From positions 3,670,199 through 3,734,198 of the forward strand of contig JADWOT020000007.1 in the NCBI GenBank assembly GCA_036345935.2: a stretch of DNA of 64,000 bases, written 5' to 3'. The translations under genes and the position numbers were made by a program. This document shows, piece by piece, positions 35,442-48,563 of the stretch. The stretch comes from Taenia hydatigena (Eukaryota; Platyhelminthes; Cestoda; Cyclophyllidea; Taeniidae). How positions within the stretch are numbered: the stretch's first letter is position 1; the number at the start of each line of letters is the position of its first letter. A model generated the notes under the pieces. That model saw nothing but the letters and a program-made list of their open reading frames with translations. It was not told where the DNA came from and made no database searches.

Positions 35442-36870
35442 ATTTAGTTGATGTAACAAATAACAACTCAATTCCTATTTGTTGACCTCATATATCCTGC
35501 TCACTACTGATATGAGAGGAGTGGAAAGCACAGTCTTGAAAGATGCCTGTATCTGATAATCAGGTGGTCCAAGATTGCTACTTTTCTTTGAATGTCCCCA
35601 TATCCAGCCAAGAAATGGCCAATGCCACTACATTACACCGAGTTTGACATTATGGTTTCCCTCGGTGCCCCATTAGATAGTGGTGATAACAAAATTTCCT
35701 CAGAATATGTAATGCAAAAGTAGCTCCAAATCTCCCGCATGTAAGTCGGTACGTTAGATAAGTCAAATAGTTAAAAAATTTTCATGAAAGAGAGCGTATA
35801 GATTAAAACCGAAGTCTAGTGCCATGCATTATATGCAGCGCCACAGCGCAGGTAGAAAAAAGCCGATCAAGCTTAACTGCAATTACAAAGATATCTATTG
35901 TCAAGACTAGTTCGAACTCTCGTTGCTTAATTTTCCTTAATATCAAGTGACCTTCCTTTATCCTAGCCACTCTAAGCAAGTGGTTAAAGATGGGAAGGTG
36001 AAGATAATTTGCCAAGATTATATCCGCTTTCAACAAGGATCTGCTTCGACATCTATGGTTGTATGTGCACTAAAAAGTTGATGATCTAGTGGCAGGAAAC
36101 CTTGTATGCAATGCTAGTAATGTCAATTTCAGTATGTGCTCTTTTATTTTGCTGATCTCATGGTAAAGGATGCATTCTTGGAAGGGTCGATCTGGAACGT
36201 GTCCATTAGCAACAAATTACATACCTTGCCTTCACGACCTGCTAGGTACATAAATAAGGATGCTGAATGTAGCACAGAACGGCATTAAGAGTCTAACGGA
36301 ATTCTCGTACAATAGTCTCCTTTTTGCAAGGAATAAACTAACTGCGTATCCCGAAGTCTCAAATTCATGGAGGGAGAAACGGACTGAACAGTACAATTGG
36401 TCTATGTAAGAAGTACATTTTCTTAAATCAAAATTAACTAATCTAAAGTGAGATTAGAAGATCCTATACCTCGAATGCTTGTTGGTAAGTTTAAGGAATG
36501 CGGTTTATGTAAAAGTGAATGTTATGTTATGTTATTATTCTCGTTTAGCTATCATCAAGCAGTAGAATAAAGTAAGCGATTAAAAGGCGATTTCATCATC
36601 AGTGATCCATAAATGCGCTCAGATTAAGGTTTGATCTCCCATTTGATGCAATGTGCACACATAAAGAGGTAAAGACTTCGCCGAAAGCAAACCTACTTGA
36701 TCATTTTGGCCCACGATCTTGCACACCTAATTGACAACACATCAAACAACGCCAAAATTACACAATTACAAGCTTGAACCAACTACCTTAATCAGGCGAT
36801 ATTCGCGAGGTTGAAGGTGGACATAAAAGCCTGGTGTGTGCACTTCGCCAGGACTATTTGACTTCCCATT
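35442..36870 (-). repeat. Dispersed repeat B, copy B2 (inverted relative to B1)
   Basis: About 1.43 kb matching the reverse complement of B1. The match begins abruptly at ATTTAGTTGATG (35442-35453) and fades beyond about 36870. B1 and B2 lie 5.5 kb apart in opposite orientation and could in principle form a long imperfect hairpin. Confidence 0.8.
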
Positions 36871-39800
36871 AAAAAGATCATCAATTCATCCGCATATCTT
36901 TTAAATGCTATTCGCCATATTTGCGTTGAAATCACTACAGTTGATAGCTAAGACATTCTCATCCTATGCTATGGCTACAGAGACTGCAGGAACGCTGGTC
37001 AAATTGCCACGTCAACATGGAAGGGCATGAAGCTTAGCAAAGGGCTAGAGAGCACATTGATGGATTGATTCGGTCGTCAACGTGTTCTGCTTATCGTTTT
37101 TGCGTGGTCAGCGGAATTGGTGACGCTACTTAATTGCATCATTATAGGTTTTCTAGTCCTCAAAATTACCATTGTCGTTCAGTTAATGGGATTATGTCAT
37201 TTTAGCGGCAGTAAAACGGTCATGTTATCTTTTGTATGTGCAGTGCACGTTTCACGCGATTCGCGCAAACAGTTCAAGAATTCAACCATCATAATGCAGA
37301 CAAGGTCAAAGGTGCTTCGTCTCACTCCAGGTCATTGAACCATAAATGAAGCAACTATTTTAGGTGCACTGAGGTTAGACTGAGGTGCGCATCGGAATAG
37401 CCCACAGAATAATTGAAGTCACTATCTTTCAGACAGTATATAAGTCGAGGAAATTCGTTTTGGCAAATCTCTACCATTCCACAAGGGTTTTTATGTTTCA
37501 AATTCTTTTTGAATAACACCATAAAATTATTAGCGCACTTAATGTTTCAATCCCTTAATCATTGCAGCGCTGCTTAATACTTACAGGATCCCTTCAAACA
37601 GGTCATGTTCACTATTCTATAGAATTCATCAATGGAGCATCAGTGATGTATCAAGTGGGATCACATAAAGCAAGCTATAGAAGACCTCATGGTGATTTTA
37701 AGAACGAAATCTGGAGACGTCGCCGAGATAGCCAGACCAGAGGCCCATGTGCTATTCTTTGGGCCAAGGTACAGTCAGGCTATTCCACTTTGAATTCTTG
37801 GTTTAGCTAAACCGCTAAACGAGTAGTGTTAAAACGTTCAGATCAGAAAATGTAAATCAAATTCTAACTGGCTGGTCGTGGGATTCCACACCCAGTGTTC
37901 TTTATTGAGGACCGAAAAGGGATGTTTTCAACATATTCTAACCACATCGTTCCATCGCGAACGCAAATGATGTCATTGCAAATCGTCAATTCGGAAAGAA
38001 TATCTTGTGAACAATACTATCTTTCTAGAAAAATTTAGGCAAACAATATCTAAGCATTACACGAAAGCTTACAAAGAAAAATGATAGTGGCTAATTCCAA
38101 TGATCGCAGATGGGATTAGTCCAGAGTACACGCAATGCGCAAGATCCAAGTTAAGTGGACAAAGCCCCACCTATTAACTAGGCAGGAATGTGTAATTCCT
38201 TATCTAGCAATGTTCGGCAATAAGTGAACAGGGGTGTTTTGGACGTCGTCATTAATTTAGGTCTTTAAGCAGGGTAGGACAAACAGTCAGCGCTACGACT
38301 CCTCACTAAGAATTTGTAACAGGGATTCAAGACTGTTTGCTCCGAATCAGCACAACAGAACACTTGTCTATTAATGTCCATATCCAGCACTTCACATAAC
38401 ACGCTTGTACGGAATTATGCCTGACAATCAGGGCTAATAAAGTGATTTCCTCCCCATTAGCACGTTAAATTTAGATTTGTTGCACATTCTCTGAATGACG
38501 CATACGAGATAGTCCATCTTTCTTAACTTATCCTTTGTCACGTTCACAATGGCGCAAGAGGTTCCAAGATGACCGTCAGACACTTCCTGTGTAATCGCAA
38601 AGGGTTTGTTAAGCAGTTTATGCAGTCCGAAAAGTCATTTACATTATGTTCTTTCGGAATAATCTACTACTCTATCATCAAACGATCAGTAGTAAAGGTA
38701 TGTCTTCGTGCGTGGGCGCAATGGATGCGCGATGGCAAGTTCTTCTCTAAACTGCCACTGATGAGTTTAAAACTTAATGATCGTGTAGATCAACACTACC
38801 GAATTCTATTTGAAGAGAGCAAACTACGCTAACCCCAATCCATACATTTCAACAATCGCTCATCATTAGCAAAGATGATTTAGTTAGAAATCAGAAATCT
38901 GATAAGGCTAATTCGCAACTCTAGGTTTAGGAGTGCTACACGAATTCACCTTCCAACGCCTTATAAACGTACGCATTTCACTGGGTCGGTCAGCTTAATA
39001 AGTGAAAAATTTCATCACATATCTAAACTGAAGGAAAAGGGAAACGCTTGATGTAAGGTTACCCAAAGTTTGTTGAGAACAAGCAAGTAAATTAAATGCA
39101 ATTATTGTAAGTGCTAATCTATTCTCTCAAATGCTTCGCCTTTGCTTACACTGTTATAGGTCAGTAATTCGTTGGACAAAGTTACATTTACTTTGCAACG
39201 GGACGATAGTCGACGCAGTATTTTAAATTGAAGGCCATGGATTCCGACCAAAATAAAGTAATACGATAGTTGTGACAAATGCAGCTCGTGAAGGATTACA
39301 GCTAAATTAATAAGATTAACGTAAGATGTTTATTAATGCATGATAGTTATCACTTAGGGCAAAAAACTGACCAAACTTAAAAATATTGAGAAACACACAC
39401 ACATCTGGCGTCTTGCATAGCCTTGCGTTCATAGCATCGCTTGCATTTCCTGATTGTTTACTCGTTTTAGCTGTTCTCCATTACTAATCCCTTTTCCAGC
39501 TAATAAAACATTCATGGAGTAGGGTGAGACACGAATACTCTTTATTTGAAAGCGACCAAAGTCCGGATTTGCGGAGCTCTCGGATTGCTGGGAAGCCAGT
39601 AACACTGTAGAATGCATCAGAGCGGCACTAACTGTAATGTGCAAGTCTCGATGGAAGAATAGAAAATGTCTTTAATCCCGCTTCGTAGGCAAATCGTGAG
39701 AGCTTCTCTTCAAAGCTGCAGCGCAAAATGGCAAGTATATTCCAAAGTAAGATCACTTAAACCCGTAGAGCCAAATTTATTTTTGATATGCCAAGGACAT

Positions 39801-40694
39801 TATTGCTGATAGTAGGGAGTGGGTAGACCGTAGGATAAGGCGATTAACTGACACCGATCCAATTGCATTTTAAATTAAGCACACAATTTTCCGATCCGCC
39901 TGGGTTGCCACTTATTCAGTTTTATGCACAAGATTTTTAAAATGCATTTGGGCAAGGAAACTTTCTCATTAATAGTGTCAATTATAAACATGTTTTATGA
40001 GTAGAGGTATGTGTGCGACACCAGATTCATGTCCATCAGGAAGGAGTTATGGTGCAAAACCTTTGAAATGCACTATCCCGTCTTCAGGATACGCTGCCAG
40101 TTCCATCCTGCAAACATGCGTTGTGAGAGGTCATGGCAGCCCTTTTAACAAACCAATTACACCACAGCACGCACCTGTCAGCATGGATGCTCACGGTGCG
40201 TGGTAGTTTAATGCATTTCTGTAGTTGCGTGGTCAGTTGAATGGTGAATGATAAGAAGAACTGCATTGATCCACTTTTAAATGTGTTGTTTTTTTCACAC
40301 GGCAATAAGAAAATGGCAGTAGTTTATTATTGTACTGCCAATATCTGGGTCCTCTACTACCCGCGCGTCGTGCTTAAACCTGCATGAAATATCGGTTTGA
40401 GGGAGCTAATGCAATTGTGGACTGCTTGATTTTCACATATCGACCTGGCTTTGAACCCCAGATAAAAGTTAAATATCGCATGCTGCTGGTGCGTAAGCAT
40501 GTTACTGCTTTGCAAGCGGCGACCTCGGACACGATCATTCCCTTGGTGTAAACTAACAGCAATTACGTTTCAGTTCGCCTGCACAGGAACGAAGGGCAAT
40601 GTTACCATTCCATAACTTATGTGCAGGACCAAGCGTCAGATATCAAAGTGTTTTGTAATATATTCGAAAAATTGGTTGAAATCGTCAGCTAAGG
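36871..40694. other. No gene recognised
   Basis: About 3.8 kb. Frames at 38569-38832 (87 codons, plus) and 39429-39644 (71 codons, minus) are unrecognised. A short (AC)n run at 39393-39403 is the only simple repeat noted. Confidence 0.45.
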
Positions 40695-41557
40695 TCACAG
40701 AAGCTCATTTAATCAGTTAACTGTTATAATTTCCTTGTCATTTCCTTCAAACCTTTAAGCGACTGTGTCTATGAATTGAATGCTAGCAAACTGATGTGTT
40801 CACGTTAAAACTGAATCGCATAACGAGTTAATTGAGTGACGGCTTTTACAAATAGTAAGTGGTGCAGACAATGCAGACAGGGCAAAGGCGTGAACATAAC
40901 TTCAGCCAACAACGCAAATCTTTTTTATTTAGTGCGATGCGGAACATTGTCGTTTGATGCAACTGAACTCAAGATATTTCCCTTCACTTAGCAATGTAGC
41001 GGATGTCTTTATAAATAGGTACAGAGCATGTCTTTGTTGCAACTAAGTCATGCTGATATGTTGGCCACCTTTCTGCGGGCCATGACGTGGTCTTTCGCTG
41101 CGCGTTTAAAATGTCAAAATTTAACTTCTCACAATCAAGTGCTATCTAACTACTAGCACATTCACCATGATGTACCAAAATTTGTCGCACGGTTAGACAG
41201 TAGGATGTAAAGCGGGATGTCAGACACGATGGCTAAATGACGAGCACCCATTGCATGAAGCGTCGAAGGCACAAATGAATGGGTGGCTGATACAGACGCA
41301 CCTAAACAGGTACTAGATCCTTGGACCACTAGGTTGAAATTCAATGCTATACCAGCTGAGCTGTGTGAAAAATCGTTTTGTAGACTCTTCGGCCAATGAC
41401 TGTCACGCCATAAGCAGCTTTTCACCGACGTACTTATGCATGCTCCTCTCCATTAATGCGATAGTCGTCATCTCCGTCGTTTGTCTCCTCGTTTCTCTCA
41501 CCCACTCCTCCCTCCTCTGCTGGTAGACCGGCGACGCAACTGCGACTTTCATCACAG
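40695..41557 (-). repeat. Dispersed repeat D, copy D2, truncated by the assembly gap
   Basis: Matches the reverse complement of D1 (5247-6068). The match is still good at the last base before the gap (TCATCACAG at 41549-41557), so the element runs into the gap. On the minus strand a block CAGCTCAGCTGGTATAGC resembles an A box. The B-box counterpart is decayed. Confidence 0.75.
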
Positions 41558-41657
41558 NNNNNNNNNNNNNNNNNNNNNNNNNNNNNNNNNNNNNNNNNNN
41601 NNNNNNNNNNNNNNNNNNNNNNNNNNNNNNNNNNNNNNNNNNNNNNNNNNNNNNNNN
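41558..41657. other. Assembly gap, 100 N
   Basis: Exactly 100 unknown bases, a conventional placeholder for a gap of unknown size. Apparent reading frames crossing it are meaningless. Confidence 0.99.
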
Positions 41658-44600
41658 AGTTAAGCATAGTCTGGAGTACTGTGCTATAGTGCCTCCACAG
41701 CGGGACATGGATATGAGGCAAGCTGATGCACTCTGGTAGGTCCGCTGCTGCTGCATGTATTTAGCGATTACAAACGCATGTAAGAGCCATTAGAAATTAG
41801 CGCAGTACAGTGAGTGCAGTGTAAGGCATAAAGCTAATTGAAGGAGTCGGCGACATGTCACTAAATATTTCTATGGGGATTACAAACAGACACAATCCTA
41901 CACCTGAACGATTCCTTGCCTCTGATTACCAGCGACACCAGCGGTGCATGCAATTCTTTTATGAGAGTTAAAAAGGACACTTAGTCAGCTGAAATAGATA
42001 CGGAAATGGTTGAAATACAAGCACAGGGATAAGAAATTGCGGGAATAAGGGGGAGAGAGAGTGGAGAAAGAAAAATTGAGGCTTGGAAGTGAACACCGTA
42101 GGATAGCCCTGCACGGTGCTTTGGTGCAGCGTTTTTATTTCCTCCCTTTTTATATTCGTTTCATGAAAATTATATATGTTTCCTCTCATCTAGCCATTTG
42201 ACTGAGTTAAATATGAAGAATTTAACTCGGCGAAAAGAGCATGAATTTCTTTTTACGGCATGTTTCGAGGTGCCAAGCATATAGTTTCCCTTCAGATATA
42301 TGCGCTGGATGCCAGATATGATGCCATTGATTTGATGCATGCAAATAAAGCAAGATGGTGGGAAAAGAAGGGTAGCACAACTCGCCCCTAACTTCTAAGA
42401 TTTCCATCCGCTGTGGTCGTTTGGCATCAAGAAAACGCCAAAAGGAAGCTAAGCGGTAAGGAGACAATGACAAAGAATTGAACGGCAAGAACAATGCCGT
42501 AATAAGGATTAGTGAGAGCAGACGAAACAACTCACAGCAGAGCATGTCTAAGGTTGGCTGCATGATTGACTTCCTTGAATCTGGCACGTGCAAATCAATT
42601 AGTTGCACGTGCCGCGTGGCTGCTCTCAATTCCGACTGGCGTAGACTTTAGGCATTATTCCCTTTTAAGGTTTTGCAGGAGCAGGTGTCACTTGCTTTGT
42701 TACTATTTCATCCAAAGCTATTTTCTTACATCATCTTGCGTGCACACGAGACGATACTAATGCACTTTGGTTGAATATTTGTTGTCTTATCGATACCTCT
42801 TTCCGACGCCTTCCTTCGAGCTGGTCACCATTTTGAGCTTTTTGGCACTTCTTGTTTCCACCACAAGGTGCTTACCTTTAGCTGAATGCTGAAAAGGAGA
42901 GACAGGTGGGGGAATTAGGCTAATTGAAGCAGACGGATGGCTAAGATGATGCTTAAATGATGACCCATTGAGGAGGCAATAAGTCATCCCAACTTTCATG
43001 CGGTCCTTTTGTCTGTGCGCTCTACTAAATTAGCAGGAACGCCTTGACAAGGTGCGCTGGTGGAGGTGGGATATGGCGCTCTGTAATTCTAGTGAAAAGT
43101 TTTCGGAATACTGTGACTCTAAATTGTCAGTGTGCTACCTTAAAATACTGGCCAATCGCCCTAAAACCTAACAACTGCTTACTCGAAGAACATGATACGA
43201 TCGTGTAAGAAAAGGACTTATCATAATAACACTGGTTATTAAAATAGCTTGCCTCTCATACACAACATGGTGGACAAAAATGTTATGCAACGGAATATCA
43301 TTGATGAGTTAAAAACACTCTTTGATTAAGCTATGAGAATATTACACCTCAACAGTGCGTTATCGACACATTTTTACAGCAATAGACTACCCTACGCAAC
43401 ATAATCTTGAGCGAATGCCAAAATAATTTTCCACTCACCCTGCGTGAGATTGTTTGCAGTCCAACTCGCCGTAGGTCTAGCACATCAGTGGATGGACCAA
43501 CCGACTGGGCAGATAACCGGTGAGCAATGAATACACAGCAGGCGGCCTTATTGATTTTATTGATCCGTTGATCTACTGACCGCCCAAGGTTGGTGGTTCA
43601 GCATCGAGGCGCCTGCTGAGAAGAGCGTGAGCCACACATTTATCCGTCGATGGCGTAAACGTGCCCTCGCGTAGGGGTTACTACCGAAGGTGGGTGGTGG
43701 GGATAAGAAAGCATAAAAATGACAAGCAACAGCAAAAGCAACAGCAAAGTTTCCAAAATTGCATCAAAGTGTATCCACAAAATGAGCAGACTTCTGGTAC
43801 CGAAAAAGTATTTTAGCAAGAAATGCTTCGAGGATTTACACACAAACAGCCACATTTACGTAGCAAGCACCAGCCCTCTAACATCCATTCTGATGGGACT
43901 TGGGAAACGTTCGTCTTCTGCAAACAATTTTTCTTTGCCTTCCCCTCTCCTTCGAAGAGTGAACACTGCTGATTAAGCGCATTTCCCGCTATCACCCTGC
44001 CAATCTCTATGGAAAGCTATTTAATTTTGCTCACAATAGTCAAAGGTTCCGACACATTTGATGTGTTTAACACCAAAGGTACGCGCGCACCAAATGTGTC
44101 ATTTTATGACACCTTCAGGGTGGGACAGCTTTGGAAGCGACTGGGCATTTCACGTCAAATTGAAGAGCATCGAAAGATTTGCAGTGTTGGTTAAGCAAAT
44201 GTGCTACAAATTGATTGTGTAGATCGTTTGAGGCTAGGATCTCCAAATGCACTTGCCATCGACTACGACGGGGTAATCATGCTGAATGTAAGCGGGCAAG
44301 ATGGCAACTCTACTTCCCTGAACCGCCATCTTCAATCACTACCTGGATATTTTGAACTGACAAATGTTCCTTTTTTTGACTACCGGTTTGCCACCAGTGT
44401 CAGCTGGATGCCCCTCTTTAAGCTCCATACTTGACCTCCATCGCAACCCGGCACAACGACTACTAAGCATCAACTGAGTAGCATTGGCATTCCACCTCGA
44501 AATCTAAAAGTAATAACTAGCACGGTGACGCTTGCAGTGAAATAGGTACAGCTGTATGCGCCTTCCCACGTTATTCTTTATAGGCAAATGAAGCTAATAC

Positions 44601-45176
44601 ACATCGATCATATGAAAGAATTGTAAATGCGTGGGTGCATCTCCTTTTCTGTATGCTATCAATAAGGAAGTTGCTTCACCAAATTCACCTCAGTTGAGTG
44701 CTTTTGGGTGGTTTTCTCAAACAACTTAAAGATCTACCTTGCACTCTTGTTTCGTCAGTTTTCGAGGCATTTTACATAAAAGGAAAAGGCCGTCCGGTCA
44801 GACAGGAAAGGTGACAGTCATCATCTTAAAAGCTGGGATTCTGTTTGTAAAAGCGTCTTCCACACAATCCATTGCATTTGTCAACCTGCAAAATTTTCTT
44901 GCTGTGGTAAGTTCCTCCCATATAGAATATCAGTGGGCCGATTTCTCCTGTTGCGTAATGGCATCCGCAAGCGGCATCTATTCCGAAAATTATCCTCCGT
45001 TTTGGTATGCTGCAATCATAGGGCAAACTAACTTGAGGGATTGCCCCCTTTTGTTTAGAAAAGGATACTGTTAACATGGGATGGATAATGCATGTAAGGA
45101 AGGAAAAGGAGAGCAACTAAGAATAATGCTAATATTGCTTGATGATGTGGCACTTACTTCCGAAATTCCATTATTT

Positions 45177-48100
45177 CTAACTCCACACCTCAAAGCGTGA
45201 AGCCAAATTTAGTCATATGGGCTTCCAAGGGTTGTCTTGAACTGGATTCACCACTACATTTTCCAATTCGGTAAATGCTAAATTATATATATACCACTCT
45301 GGGAATTCAGTAGAGAAGTTGGGATAAGAAAAATGGCGCAAAAGCCAATGAGCTCATCAAAAGTGTCAACCACCTTCCATTGAAACAAATTCATATACAT
45401 GGCAAGGCAATACAACACAGGACCAAACCTTTTGAATTGGCCAAGTGTTCCTGCGGAGAAGAAAACACTTAATGGTTGAAGCCTTTGCACGAAATCTTTA
45501 ATCAAGTGCAACAGGAGAGTGAGCAGCATTGGCGGACCGAACGAAGACAGGCTTGACCCTACTCCTCATGATCATTAAGCAGCAATAGATGCGCTCGTAA
45601 TTCACCTCAGTGCAAATCAACACCCTATGCACCGACCGGCTATCAAATTACTTACGCCACGGCATCGCAAAAGACAGCGGCGCAGTCTCCACACTCGCAG
45701 CTCCATGTTCTGTAATAATTGCCTTTGATAAAAGAACTATCAACTCGCACCGATAAATGCTGCATATGTGGGTCGCGACTTTAGTGGAAGGCTGCACACA
45801 CTCCTTCGGCCATGCGTTAATAATCACGGGGTCCAATTAACTGAGAGGGCAGACAACCGACTCAATGGCCGCCATGGGAACAGTGCGCACTCTATTTCCC
45901 CCTGGAGACGCGGTTGTCCTGGGGTAGTCTAAGGCAATTATCATGAAGGATTGCGAAATGTTTGGGTTTAGTGGGCCCGATCGATTCATGAAGGTGTGGA
46001 CGCATTGAAATCTGGGGAATTCACTGTTTGAGATCTTAAAATTACCACAGAAATAGCGAAGATATATATGCGATTGCCAGGTTCCCTTCCGATTCAAAAA
46101 TCACTTCTTACCAAGCGTTTTGCGTCTGCAGCGCAAATGCGCGCTTTTGGTAGGAGGACATTTGCACCTTCAAAGAAGATCTATCGGCCGACAAAGTCGA
46201 AGCAATGGTAAAGGATCATTTTTACTTTACGCGTAGCAATAGTGAATAAACAGTTCAAGTCTACTGCCGTCTGCATGCCCAATTAAGGCGCTGCTGCTAA
46301 CTTCGCCAATTGCCAGAACCATCAAAGTTATCTCAAGTTAAGTGCAAATCGTCCAGACGCATTATATCAACCATACAAACCAAGTAAACAAAGAAGGCAA
46401 ACAAGATATTTGTATAATAGGCATTCGCAACTATATTTCATAGTGGTAAAAAATCACGCGGATTGATCTTTCAACTCGTGCTGAGATCACTAAATAAGGT
46501 AGATGACGACAAAAAAACTTTGAAGACACCAGACTTCTCGATGATCGATTAGGTAGTTGCACCACTAGTCGGGCGCGAGGCAAAAATTGCGCTTCGTCTG
46601 ACCGAGCGGGCCCACTTGATACAGGGCCTTATATATCAGTCAACGTCTGCTTACGAATGCAAGTACGTAGACAGTTGATTGTGTTCTTCCCCGGTTGATC
46701 CGTTTTCCGGTCAAGACCCATTAAATTGAGATCGGCCAAAAGTTGGATTTTCGTGTTGAGATGGTGCATCAGAGTATTCTAGGCAATGTGAAGTCGCGCT
46801 TTCGACAACTATTTGAAAACAATAACAAAAAGTGACATTAATCGAGAATCCATCAAAGGATACAATTGCTGATGTAAGAAAATTTTCTTCCTCGAGCTAG
46901 AGTTGTATGGTATTTCGAAGAGAGACCTCAGCAATGCCTGGTTGGCCTTCACCACTGAATCAATTCGTCGCAAACAATTTTGGCCGCCAGCACACCCTCA
47001 TCCAGCTCAAGAATAGTCTCGATGTGGCAGTGTGGTGCACGCCTCAGGTGAGGTGAAGCGAGCGATGCGTTGATAGGGTAACGAACTTCGCTCCCAGTCA
47101 CAATTTGAATTTTCTGTCAGCCAATCGCCATAGCACCTCCTCCAGCGCTAGTTAAGAGAGCGGATGCCAAATTGGTAGTCTTTAGAGCTTACTGCCCACC
47201 GTCTTTTGATGAAAATGGTATGCAGGTTGTAACGTCAATTTTGCACGTCTAAGACATCCCTTTACAGCTGCTATGGGTGCGAGCCAGGTGCTTACTATCC
47301 ACGCCAAAAATGGCCCAGCATTGCCATCCTCACGTTAACCTACTATTACAAGTGCTACGATGACAACACAATCCCTCACTGCTACTGTGGAATACAGAAG
47401 CAGTCTCGTAATGGTGCACCCATCCTCCCGCAATTGATCGACTCACATTCGGAAGGCACACTCTTACATCATACCATACCCTCTAGGCATTATACAATAG
47501 CATTGTGAGAAGTTTATCCATGGGGTGTCTGCAAATCCATGCAAACATCCGCACTCAATGTTCTTGAGATTTCAGTTTTAACCATCAAACAAGATTCGAT
47601 TCAACGTAGCGCCCTTTGCACCCTCTTTATTCGCGCCTTAATAAACACAATAAAAACTGCAAAGTGTACCGGCAAAATGTCCGACAACTTTAAATGATTA
47701 GATTGGGTCTAAAGCAGCACACAGGTTTTGGGAAAAAGAACGCTTTCTTCGAAGTTGGAAGACAACAAGAAGGGATACAACAGCGACAACAGCTTGCTTG
47801 CTGGAACATGCTTTGTTGTTGCATCAATCCATGGTACATCAACCACAGACGCGACATAGAACGAAGAACGTTTGTGTGGAGGTAGGATTTGCATCCCACT
47901 GTAGACAGTCATACGAAATGTGGTACCGACTAATGCATCATGCTTATCAACATCCAGTATACTCCATCGGCAAATAGCAGCGCCAGCGCATTAAGGTGCA
48001 CAGAACAAAATTGTGAAGTTTTGCGGGAAACTTACCAATCAAATCAGCAGATGGTCATCTAGATTGTCGGTGGAATGGGTTGCACATACACATCCCGTTG

Positions 48101-48357
48101 GCAGCAAAATCATCACTGTCTCGGCCCGTGTTTGCTCAAATCAGACTTGCTAATGGCGCAGAAGAGACGATTCGGTCCATTGCTAGAGATGATGGTACTC
48201 AAGTACCCCCACGGAAGATGCTGCGACTGTATCCACACTAGGCCCAATAAGCACAACAGATTTCACCTGAATGGGCGGTAGGACAACTTGAGTGAGACAA
48301 CTGTCACGACGCAGTTGTAAAAAGACATGAAGAAAAAGAAGGGCAAAGGTGGTTTCT
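45177..48357 (+). repeat. Second copy of repeat C2
   Basis: Corresponds to 23290-26470 at offset 21887, including the extra block at 45605-46924. The terminal frame is open from an ATG at 48075 to TAG at 48279-48281, 68 codons, because the upstream TAA seen in the first copy reads as a sense codon here. Confidence 0.8.
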
Positions 48358-48416
48358 CTCCTTAAGCATGTATGTCAAGAGCGACTGGATCCAAGCGCAT
48401 TGAAGAAACACACAAA

Positions 48417-48563
48417 ATGCAACTTCCTTACCTTAGAAAACTACAAGGAATCAAGTGTATCCGAAAACAGAGTTTGTTTCCCTCGGATTTTGTTGAAGCA
48501 TATCTAGAACATTATCAGAAAAAGGCATATTCATACCTACCTCCAATTTCGCATCATGAATAA
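48417..48563 (+). pseudogene. Frameshifted counterpart of the 26530 frame
   Basis: The same start and first 48 codons as 26530-26832, with one Ile-to-Phe change. A one-base loss then brings a TAA at 48561-48563. The downstream half is still recognisable in another frame up to about 48719. Confidence 0.3.

Larger units (their letters stand above)
19681..40763 (+). repeat. 21.1-kb segment, first copy (also at 41658-62657)
   Basis: Base-by-base comparison shows the segment again, in the same orientation, at 41658-62657. The offset runs from 21977 at the left end to 21894 at the right end, a net difference of 83 bases. That difference is explained by a 40-base indel (21167-21206 present only here), a 45-base indel (23034-23078 present only here), a 6-base insertion in the second copy near 51915 and a few 1-3 base indels. 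The left half of the alignment differs at roughly 1-2% of positions by eye, the right half at only a few per kb. Confidence 0.97.

Noticed and set aside
40430..40475. Minus-strand GGTTCAAAGCC, a perfect B-box match
   Set aside because: No A box, no anticodon arm and a poorly paired T stem, so not a tRNA gene.
41403..41756. Frames of 60-117 codons crossing the first N gap
   Set aside because: They exist only because unknown bases were read through. The gap size is a placeholder.
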